Of a DNA stretch of 11,226 nucleotides, positions 1 through 5,887 are shown piece after piece. The notes beneath the pieces were generated by a model. The model saw only the letters and a list, made by a program, of their open reading frames with translations, was not told the DNA's origin and searched no databases. This stretch comes from an uncultured Lachnospiraceae bacterium (GTDB lineage Bacteria > Bacillota > Clostridia > Lachnospirales > Lachnospiraceae): positions 1 to 11,226 of the forward strand of contig CACXFW010000214.1 in NCBI GenBank assembly GCA_902767065.1. Reading direction: 5' to 3'. The translations under genes were made by a program, and so were the position numbers. The first letter of the stretch is position 1. Each line of letters begins with the position of its first letter.

Positions 1-30
1 CGGTGAAACCGCTCTGTCCGCCCACAGCGA

Positions 31-47
31 AGAACACGAAGTGTTCT
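31..47. repeat. Small perfect hairpin downstream of mraY
   Basis: A 7-bp perfect inverted repeat (AGAACAC / GTGTTCT) with a GAA triloop lies about 55 bases past the mraY stop. On the mraY strand no T-run follows it, so it is not a canonical terminator. A second, shorter inverted repeat with the same GAA triloop (CGGT/ACCG, positions 1-11) is next to it. No gene is visible in positions 1-102. The stretch could be the edge of a dispersed intergenic repeat, which is inference. Confidence 0.5.
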
Positions 48-102
48 GAGCAATGGGGGTGCTGAATAGTTACCTTTATTCTACAAAATTCCCGGGATCC
101 GT

Positions 103-1074
103 TCACAGGCGGATCAGGGCCGCCAGGCACAGAAGGATTGTGATGATGGTAAATACCGCCACGATCCTTGTCTCCGACCATCCGCCCAGCTCAAAGTGAT
201 GGTGGATCGGCGCCATCCGGAAAAACCGCTTTCCGCCGGTCTTCTTAAAGTAGGTCACCTGGATCATGACGGAAATAACCTCCACCAGGTAGATCAGCCC
301 GACGATCGCGATAAACACCGGCATCTGAAGCGCGTATGCCGCGCCCGCGACAAACCCTCCCAGGGCCAGCGATCCGGTATCTCCCATGAACACCTTCGCC
401 GGATGCACATTGAACAGGAGAAATCCCAGAAGCGCGCCAACAACCGCCGCGCAGACCGGCTCGATCCCGCCCGCTGTCAGATAAGACGCGCATCCGAAAA
501 ACACAGCCACCACCGATGTCACGGACGCGGCCAGGCCGTCCAGGCCGTCCGTAAAGTTCACGCCGTTTACGGTGCCGATGATGACGACGAATGCCACTAT
601 GCTGGCAAAGATCCGGAACCCGAAGCCTGTCAGGGTGAAGCCCTGCGTAAAGGGAATCCTCCAGTCAAGGCAGGCCGGATCCCTCAGCCATGCATAGATG
701 AGGAATACCAATGTCACGATGATCTGGCCGGCCATCTTCTGCCTGGGAAGAAGTCCGTCCGACCTTTTCAGGACCACCTTCAGGTAATCATCGATGAATC
801 CGATGATCCCGAACCCGAGCGTGAGCACCAGCACCGGCAGGATCCTCGGATAGCGCGGCGCGAAGACCAGGGTTGTAACCAGAACGGATACCAGGATCGC
901 GATCCCGCCCATCGTCGGCGTGCCTGCCTTCTTCAGATGGGCCTGAACGCCCTCCTTTCGCTCCGTCTGCCCGACCTTCAGCCGGATCAGAAACGGAATC
1001 AGAAACGGCAGGGTCAGTGCCGATATCGCAAAAGAGAGGAAAACCGCTGCCAGAATATCCATTGAGATTCCCAT
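103..1074 (-). CDS. mraY: Phospho-N-acetylmuramoyl-pentapeptide-transferase MraY
   Basis: Integral membrane enzyme that transfers phospho-MurNAc-pentapeptide from UDP to undecaprenyl phosphate, making lipid I on the inner face of the membrane. The protein is 323 residues, the usual family length, with about ten hydrophobic segments. Family signatures are all present: the Asp-Asp pair in GFIDDYLK (residues 95-96), NGVNFTDGLDGL (170-181), GDTGS (231-235) and the C-terminal HHHFELGGWSE (291-301). The ATG at 1074 is chosen because an AGGAGG site lies 10 bases upstream, inside the last codons of the preceding PBP gene. A second ATG four codons later has no well-placed site. The gap to the PBP stop is only 5 bases, indicating translational coupling. 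No murD start is visible in the 102 bases downstream. Confidence 0.98.
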   Translation of the reverse strand: MGISMDILAAVFLSFAISALTLPFLIPFLIRLKVGQTERKEGVQAHLKKAGTPTMGGIAILVSVLVTTLVFAPRYPRILPVLVLTLGFGIIGFIDDYLKVVLKRSDGLLPRQKMAGQIIVTLVFLIYAWLRDPACLDWRIPFTQGFTLTGFGFRIFASIVAFVVIIGTVNGVNFTDGLDGLAASVTSVVAVFFGCASYLTAGGIEPVCAAVVGALLGFLLFNVHPAKVFMGDTGSLALGGFVAGAAYALQMPVFIAIVGLIYLVEVISVMIQVTYFKKTGGKRFFRMAPIHHHFELGGWSETRIVAVFTIITILLCLAALIRL

Positions 1075-1079
1075 CCGTC

Positions 1080-3371
1080 CTAAACCTCCTCTTCCTCATC
1101 CGAAGACGTTGCGCCGGACCACGTTGTATCATCCTGTCCGTCTCCCTCCACTTCGTTCGGGGGAGAAGCAATATCCGGATTCTCCGCAACCTGTTCTTTC
1201 TCCCCCAAAAGGGGGCTCATATCCACTTCGATCTGATTGCCGTACGCGTCTGTCACGATTCCCTTGTCCATATCCACAACGCACCCGGAAATGACATTGC
1301 CGGCGGAATCAACGACCTCGCCTTTTTTGTTGACCGCGGCATCATTATAAAGAATTCCCGAGGAGTCAAAGCACTGGAAGGTGGAGCTCTTCACTTCGTT
1401 CTTCACCGTATCGCTCTTGCTGATTCCAAGGTACTGCAGCAGGTCATCCGTGATCCCTTCCGTCGGATAGATCCCGAGATACGGGAACAGCTCCGTCGCG
1501 ATCTGGCGGAATAACACCTGAGGATAGGTCGAATCAGCCTGCTCCGCGACATTCGGCTCATCAATGACAACATACAGAACGACCTTCGGGTCATCGATCG
1601 GCGCCGCGCCGATAAAGGAAACGACATAGTGTCCCTTCCATCTCGTCCCGTCTCTCGGATCGATCTTCTCCGCTGTTCCCGTCTTGCCGCCGGTCAGATA
1701 CCCCGGTACCTGGGACTTGCGCCCGGTACCCTTCTGGACCGCTGTCTTCAGATATCCGCGCACCAGCTTCGACACCGAAGTGGAAACCGGCTGGCGCAGA
1801 AGAATCGGTTCCACCGTCTCTACAGAAGACCCGTCGGCGCTGATCATCTGGCTGACCACATGCGGCTGATAATAGTAACCGCCGTTCACAACCGCGCTGA
1901 AGGCGCTCGCCTCCTGAACCATGTTGATCGTAAATCCCTGTCCGAACGTGCAGGTGGCCAGCTCAACCTCATGCATCGTCTCGCGGTTGTAGACAACACC
2001 CGGGTTTTCATTTGGCAGATCAATGCCCGTCATGCTTCCGAAGCCAAAGGCCTGCTGGAATTTGATGAAATTGGAGATGCCCATCTGCATGCCGATCGTC
2101 ATCAGCGCGACGTTGCAGGAATTGACGATGGCATACTCCAGCGTTTCCTCTCCATGTCCGTAAATATTGTCGCACTTGATCGTGGTATCGGTGATAAACA
2201 GGGAACCGTTGCAGACGAAGCCGTCTCCGTCATGAACGGATCCGGTCTCCAGGGCAGAGGCGACCGTGATAGGCTTGAACACCGATCCGGGCTCAAAGCC
2301 TTCGGAAACGCAGAAGTTTTCCCACTTCGTATTCAGCTCGTCGACGTAGGTCTCGTCATCCATGGACTTGATCTCAGCCCCGGAATACCCCTCCGTCGTC
2401 AGGTCGGTCGGATTGTTCAGATCGTACTCCCGGTTGGTCGCCATTCCCAGGATCTCACCCGAATTCGGATCGATCGCGATCACCCCCACGTTTTTCGCGC
2501 CCTTTCCGTTATGGGCTTCGTCCCCGTAGGCGCGGTCGAACGCGTCGATCTTCTCCTGGAGGATCTCCTGGATGTTCATGTCGATCGTCAGCCGGAGGGT
2601 CTTGCCGTGCTCCGGCTCAATCGTGGTCCGTTCGAACTCCGAATTATCGTTCAGGTAGCCAAACTCCCGGCCATTGGTTCCGTTCAGGAAATCATTGTAG
2701 TAATTCTCAATTCCTGTCGTTCCCACATCGATCGCATTCGAAAAGCCGATAATCTTGCTCGCCAGGGAATCATACGGATAGGTACGCAGATACTTCTCCT
2801 CAAACCACACTCCCTGGATATTGGCCCTTTCGCTGAGCGCGTCATAGTAGGCGTCCCTCCCCAGGGCATCCGCACTCAGGTCGCTTCCGCGCTGGTACTG
2901 CTCGAATTCCTTCTTCATTTCCGGAGAAATGTTCCGCTGAATTACCTGATAGCGGGAATCCTTCGTCTTCTCCGAAACGATCACATCCAGTGTGTCTCCC
3001 CGGTCCACGCCGATAATCTTTTCCAGCGCGTCAACCGTCGGCTCCAGATATTCTTCCTTCTCGTTGATCGCGTAACAGTCCAGGACCACGTTGTAGAAAC
3101 GGTCGCTCCTCGCAAGGATGATCGAGTTCCTGTCCTGGATCTCTCCCCGCCTTGCCGGAATCGAACGGGAATCATAGGACTGCTGGGAGAGCACCTTCTT
3201 CGCGTACCGGTTCCCCCTGGTCGCGGAGATCGTCGCGATCCTGATAAGGAGCGCGGCAAGCAATAACAAAACAAATGCAAAAGAAGCCAGAAGCTTTTTT
3301 TGCATCATCTTGGTAAATCTTCTCTCTCTTTTTACTTTTCCGCTGTGTTGTGCCAAGGAACAATCCCCCAT
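1080..3371 (-). CDS. Class B penicillin-binding protein, FtsI/SpoVD type transpeptidase
   Basis: Bitopic D,D-transpeptidase that cross-links peptidoglycan, probably at the septum given its place after ftsL. Residue numbers use the ATG at 3371. A basic cytoplasmic tail is followed by a membrane segment (about 27-48), then the PBP dimerisation region with the RGEIQDRN signature (75-82). The transpeptidase domain has SVFK (363-366, catalytic Ser363), SCN (418-420) and KTG (563-565). No PASTA domain is seen. Instead the last ~130 residues form an extension with two G-x-V-x-D-x-x-G-N-x-I units 20 residues apart (from 684 and 704) and an acidic end (DEEEEV). The start is uncertain: 3371 has a weak GGAAG site 4 bases away, while the ATG pair at 3308 would drop a basic stretch (RERRFTK) that looks like the normal cytoplasmic tail. 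It could be the division PBP or the sporulation enzyme SpoVD; sequence alone does not decide. Confidence 0.93.
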   Translation of the reverse strand: MGDCSLAQHSGKVKRERRFTKMMQKKLLASFAFVLLLLAALLIRIATISATRGNRYAKKVLSQQSYDSRSIPARRGEIQDRNSIILARSDRFYNVVLDCYAINEKEEYLEPTVDALEKIIGVDRGDTLDVIVSEKTKDSRYQVIQRNISPEMKKEFEQYQRGSDLSADALGRDAYYDALSERANIQGVWFEEKYLRTYPYDSLASKIIGFSNAIDVGTTGIENYYNDFLNGTNGREFGYLNDNSEFERTTIEPEHGKTLRLTIDMNIQEILQEKIDAFDRAYGDEAHNGKGAKNVGVIAIDPNSGEILGMATNREYDLNNPTDLTTEGYSGAEIKSMDDETYVDELNTKWENFCVSEGFEPGSVFKPITVASALETGSVHDGDGFVCNGSLFITDTTIKCDNIYGHGEETLEYAIVNSCNVALMTIGMQMGISNFIKFQQAFGFGSMTGIDLPNENPGVVYNRETMHEVELATCTFGQGFTINMVQEASAFSAVVNGGYYYQPHVVSQMISADGSSVETVEPILLRQPVSTSVSKLVRGYLKTAVQKGTGRKSQVPGYLTGGKTGTAEKIDPRDGTRWKGHYVVSFIGAAPIDDPKVVLYVVIDEPNVAEQADSTYPQVLFRQIATELFPYLGIYPTEGITDDLLQYLGISKSDTVKNEVKSSTFQCFDSSGILYNDAAVNKKGEVVDSAGNVISGCVVDMDKGIVTDAYGNQIEVDMSPLLGEKEQVAENPDIASPPNEVEGDGQDDTTWSGATSSDEEEEV

Positions 3372-3380
3372 ACCGCTTCC

Positions 3381-3424
3381 GGCTTAAGCTGTCTTCTGCC
3401 TCTTGTGCACACACCGCTTAAGCC
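3381..3424 (-). repeat. Inverted repeat in the ftsL-PBP gap
   Basis: GGCTTAAGC (3381-3389) and GCTTAAGCC (3416-3424) are a perfect 9-bp inverted repeat with 26 bases between. It fills most of the 62-base gap between ftsL and the PBP gene. In the transcript the 3' arm touches the weak GGAAG ribosome binding site of the 3371 start, so folding could modulate PBP translation. No T-tract follows, so it is not a standard terminator. Each arm is itself nearly palindromic, so cruciform or protein-binding roles are also possible. Confidence 0.5.
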
Positions 3425-3433
3425 CTGCTTATT

Positions 3434-3916
3434 TCATGATTCAGGGATCTCCTCATACTGCTTCACATAATCACTGGAGGCTGCATCATAATACACGATC
3501 TGGGTCTGGGCCGGATAGTCCATGCCCAGCTCGCTGATCGCTCTGTCCCGGACGTCTTCGAGATCAACGCGGGACATAATCTCACTATACTCGATATCAT
3601 TCTCGATCTTCAGATCCTTCAAGGTGGTCTGAAGCGATACTGTCCTCTTCTGAAGCTTGGTTGAGGTCGCCTGCAGTCTCAGGAAATACACACAGATCAT
3701 GACAACAGCAACAGCTGAGATCGTCAGGAACAACACATACCTCAGGTTCATGCTGAGTGAACGTTCACGAACCGCCTCGATCTGGGTACGCCTCAGTTCC
3801 CTCTCCTCAACCTCAGGTATGGCCTGCGAAAGGCGGACCGTATTTCCCTCAATGACCTCGTCAGTATAACGCACTGTTGTGTTTCTTTCAATCATTCTGC
3901 TTCCTGTCTGCGGCAT
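3434..3916 (-). CDS. ftsL: Cell division protein FtsL-like
   Basis: Small bitopic divisome protein, expected to pair with a DivIC/FtsB partner and help recruit the septal PBP. The 160-residue product has a charged cytoplasmic N-terminus (1-57), one membrane segment (about 58-79), a heptad-like coiled coil (about 81-112) and the FtsL/DivIC-type end LEDVRDRAISELGM (119-132). Sequence is poorly conserved in this family, so the call rests on architecture and on its place between rsmH and the PBP gene. The ATG at 3916 is 5 bases after the rsmH stop, with GGGAGAGG about 10 bases upstream. An ATG at 3895 has a well-spaced AGGA and would give 153 residues, so the start could be either. Confidence 0.85.
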   Translation of the reverse strand: MPQTGSRMIERNTTVRYTDEVIEGNTVRLSQAIPEVEERELRRTQIEAVRERSLSMNLRYVLFLTISAVAVVMICVYFLRLQATSTKLQKRTVSLQTTLKDLKIENDIEYSEIMSRVDLEDVRDRAISELGMDYPAQTQIVYYDAASSDYVKQYEEIPES

Positions 3917-3921
3917 TTCCT

Positions 3922-4866
3922 TTACGCCTCTCCCTTTTCAAATATGCGCATCTTCGCACTTTTCGAACGTGGGTTTTGTTCGCGTTCTTCCTCGCCCGGC
4001 AGGATCGGTTTTCTCGTAACGACCCGTCCCAGGCTTTTTCTTCCGCATACACACACCGGAAAATCAGGCGGGCAGATGCAGGGGTTCTCCGCTGTCCGGA
4101 ACGTATCCTTCACAATACGGTCCTCAAGCGAATGAAATGTGATGATGCAGATCCTTCCTCCGGGCTTAAGCAGGGAAATCATCTTCTGCAGTGATTCCTC
4201 CAAAACCCTGAGTTCTCCGTTTACCTCGATCCGGATTGCCTGAAAGGTTCTCCTGGCAGGATGCCTGCCCGAAGCTCTCTCCTTCGCAGGGATCGAGGCC
4301 TTGACAATCTGAGTCAACTCCCCTGTTGTTTCAATCGGTTTCTTTGCTCTGCAGGCTGCAATCTTCTGCGCAATCCTTACGGCGTATTTTTCCTCGCCGT
4401 ACTCCCTCAGGATTCTCGAAAGCTCCGCTGCAGACCAGGTGTTCACAACCTCTCTCGCCGTAAGAGGCTGCCTTCGGTCCATCCTCATGTCCAAAGGCGC
4501 ATGTTCGTCGCGGTACGTAAAACCGCGCTCAGCGTCATCGAGCTGGTTCGAGGAAACTCCCAGATCCAGCAGGATTCCGTTAACTGATGAGATGCCGATC
4601 TCCCCCAGCTTCTCACCCATCTGGGCGTAATTCGCCCGGATGATCGTAACCTTGTTTCCAAACTCCCCAAGGCGTTTTCCGGCCGCCCTGACCGCCGCGT
4701 CATCCTGGTCGATCCCGATCAGCCTTCCTCCCTCTGAAAGCCTTTTCGCGATCTCATAAGAATGACCGCCTCCGCCAAGTGTCCCGTCCACATAGATCCC
4801 GTCAGGCGAGACATGCAGTGAATCGACTGCTTCGTGGAGGAGAACCGATGTGTGACAAAATTCCAC
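3922..4866 (-). CDS. rsmH: 16S rRNA (cytosine(1402)-N4)-methyltransferase RsmH
   Basis: SAM-dependent methyltransferase (MraW) that N4-methylates C1402 in the decoding centre of 16S rRNA. The start is taken as GTG at 4866, giving 314 residues, because AAGGAGG lies 5 bases upstream and the protein then begins [10 protein letters not shown], matching the usual family N-terminus. An earlier in-frame GTG at 4893 has no comparable site and adds nine atypical residues. Visible motifs are the SAM-binding [10 protein letters not shown] (27-36), [42 protein letters not shown] and the C-terminal [12 protein letters not shown]. It is the second gene of the mraZ operon but is separated from mraZ by an unusually long 190-base leader. 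ftsL begins 5 bases after its stop. Confidence 0.97.
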   Translation of the reverse strand: MEFCHTSVLLHEAVDSLHVSPDGIYVDGTLGGGGHSYEIAKRLSEGGRLIGIDQDDAAVRAAGKRLGEFGNKVTIIRANYAQMGEKLGEIGISSVNGILLDLGVSSNQLDDAERGFTYRDEHAPLDMRMDRRQPLTAREVVNTWSAAELSRILREYGEEKYAVRIAQKIAACRAKKPIETTGELTQIVKASIPAKERASGRHPARRTFQAIRIEVNGELRVLEESLQKMISLLKPGGRICIITFHSLEDRIVKDTFRTAENPCICPPDFPVCVCGRKSLGRVVTRKPILPGEEEREQNPRSKSAKMRIFEKGEA

Positions 4867-4871
4867 ACGCG

Positions 4872-4918
4872 CCTCCTTCCGGATCCCCGGCACCCACTCC
4901 CCTGGCTGCCCCGGATCC
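4872..4918 (-). promoter_or_regulatory. rsmH leader element: stem-loop / G-quadruplex motif beside a strong Shine-Dalgarno
   Basis: The SD is GGAAGGAGG (4872-4880 on the minus strand). Directly upstream, 4881-4918 can fold as GGATCC (with a 2x2 internal loop) plus GGCA/TGCC around a 14-base loop. The same bases contain four G-tracts in the mRNA sense (4909-4912, 4899-4902, 4893-4895, 4885-4888) with loops of 6, 3 and 4 bases, meeting the usual G3+N1-7 quadruplex pattern. The two folds use the same bases and would exclude each other. The structure is predicted by eye only and its function is inference. The rest of the 190-base mraZ-rsmH gap is purine-rich, and I see no gene or clear promoter in it. 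Confidence 0.45.
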
Positions 4919-5056
4919 TGTAACTGTCCATTTTCCTCTGGCCTCTCCCTCAGGCCCCAGGGATTCCCCTGCCGCTCCCTTTCAGCAAAGGTGCCTCCCG
5001 TCCGGAAAATACACCGGAAACCCTCTCAGCTTCTCCCTACAGCTGACAGGCGCTCC

Positions 5057-5488
5057 TTACAGATCAATATCCAATCCGTTCAGAGCTTCCATGGACTCGT
5101 CGATCTCATCTGCCGAAGTCGCATCCACGTACTTCTCTTTGGCCCAGAGCTCAATCCGCTTCATGGACCCCTCGACCACGACATCCTTCTCCATCCCGGC
5201 AAACCCCCTCAGATTTTCCGGAATCAGGACTCTGCCCTGCTTATCCATCTCACAGAGCGTCGCGCCCGCGGCGAAGAACCGCACGACCTTCCTGGCATCT
5301 TTATTTGTGAGCGGCAATTTCGACAGCTTTTCTTCGAAGACAGTCCACTCATCCATCGGATAAGCAAACAGGCAGCCATCCAGTCCCCTTGTAATCATGA
5401 ATTCCGTTCCCAGCTGTTCGCGGAACTGCTTCGGGACGATCAGCCTGCCCTTGGCATCTAATGTGTTTTTATAAGAACCATAAAACAT
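5057..5488 (-). CDS. mraZ: Transcriptional regulator / division regulator MraZ
   Basis: AbrB-like (SpoVT-AbrB superfamily) DNA-binding protein that forms a ring-shaped oligomer and represses its own dcw operon in studied bacteria. The 143 residues match the family length and contain two tandem swapped-hairpin repeats, each with the family DxxxR motif: DAKGR (11-15) and DKQGR (82-86). Other typical blocks are MITRGLDGCLFAYP (31-44) and RIELWAKEKY (111-120). The ATG at 5488 gives the normal MFYGSY start. GGGAGG lies 12 bases upstream, a slightly long spacing. It is the first gene of the dcw operon and is preceded by a phased repeat that fits its own operator. Confidence 0.97.
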   Translation of the reverse strand: MFYGSYKNTLDAKGRLIVPKQFREQLGTEFMITRGLDGCLFAYPMDEWTVFEEKLSKLPLTNKDARKVVRFFAAGATLCEMDKQGRVLIPENLRGFAGMEKDVVVEGSMKRIELWAKEKYVDATSADEIDESMEALNGLDIDL

Positions 5489-5551
5489 CGTGCCAGGCTG
5501 CCTCCCATGGAGCTGCTTCGTCAGGAATTGCGGGAACCCCCCGAATGATTC

Positions 5552-5597
5552 ACCACAATTCCTCCCTTATGACCCACAACTCACCACTATTTACCAC
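5552..5597 (-). promoter_or_regulatory. Probable MraZ operator (phased GTGGK direct repeats)
   Basis: Read on the mraZ strand, GTGGT (5593-5597), GTGGT (5583-5587) and GTGGG (5573-5577) recur exactly every 10 bp. A degenerate AGGGA sits in phase (5563-5567) and another GTGGT lies 11 bp on (5552-5556). Three copies extend to GTGGTRA. Known MraZ operators are short TGGGN-like direct repeats with 5-bp spacers, one per helical turn, upstream of mraZ. The match is in spacing and core, with T instead of the third G in several copies. The position just downstream of the candidate -10 suits repression. Confidence 0.7.
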
Positions 5598-5607
5598 TCA
5601 TGATGGT

Positions 5608-5636
5608 ATCTTAATGGATTTTCTTCAAAGCCGCAA
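5608..5636 (-). promoter_or_regulatory. Candidate sigma-A-type promoter of the mraZ operon
   Basis: Minus strand: -35-like TTGCGG (5631-5636), a 17-base spacer and -10-like TAAGAT (5608-5613). Match to consensus is partial (3/6 and 4/6), but the position is right: after the terminator of the upstream operon and directly before the GTGGK ladder. The predicted transcript would start near the first box. No better hexamer pair was seen in 5,640-5,750. Confidence 0.4.
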
Positions 5637-5750
5637 GATAGAACATCCGTTCCTTCCCTTCTCCTTTGTGCATATTGTTCAAAACGGACCATCACATGAT
5701 CTTGTGCCATATTTCATTTTCCACATGCCAAATATAGTGTTTCAGGGCAT

Positions 5751-5784
5751 AAAAAAAGCCCGGATCATCCGTCATGATCCGGGC
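5751..5784 (-). terminator. Rho-independent terminator of the folC to RelA-like operon
   Basis: A perfect 11-bp inverted repeat (GCCCGGATCAT / ATGATCCGGGC, 5758-5784) with a 5-base loop is followed on the minus strand by seven T (5751-5757). It lies about 100 bases after the stop of the 660-residue RelA/SpoT-like gene and separates that operon from the mraZ promoter. Bases 5785-5887 hold no recognisable gene. Confidence 0.92.
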
Positions 5785-5887
5785 AGAAGCGCCATTTTTT
5801 GTAAAAATACGTTAATTTTTCGTGAACTTTTCCACTGAGGATCGTGCAAAATCACCGTTCTGGTTTGCTTCGTCCATTTCCGAAGCT

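Noticed and set aside
31..47. Hairpin after mraY as an intrinsic terminator
   Set aside because: No T-run follows on the minus strand, so it is kept only as an inverted repeat.
1629..3266. 545-codon open frame on the plus strand, antisense to the PBP gene
   Set aside because: It lies wholly opposite a gene with complete PBP motifs. The translation is rich in Arg, His and Leu with no recognisable domain, as expected for a G+C-rich antisense shadow.
4867..4893. Longer RsmH start (GTG at 4893)
   Set aside because: It has no usable Shine-Dalgarno and lies inside the G-rich stem-loop. The GTG at 4866 has AAGGAGG at 5 bases and gives the family N-terminus.
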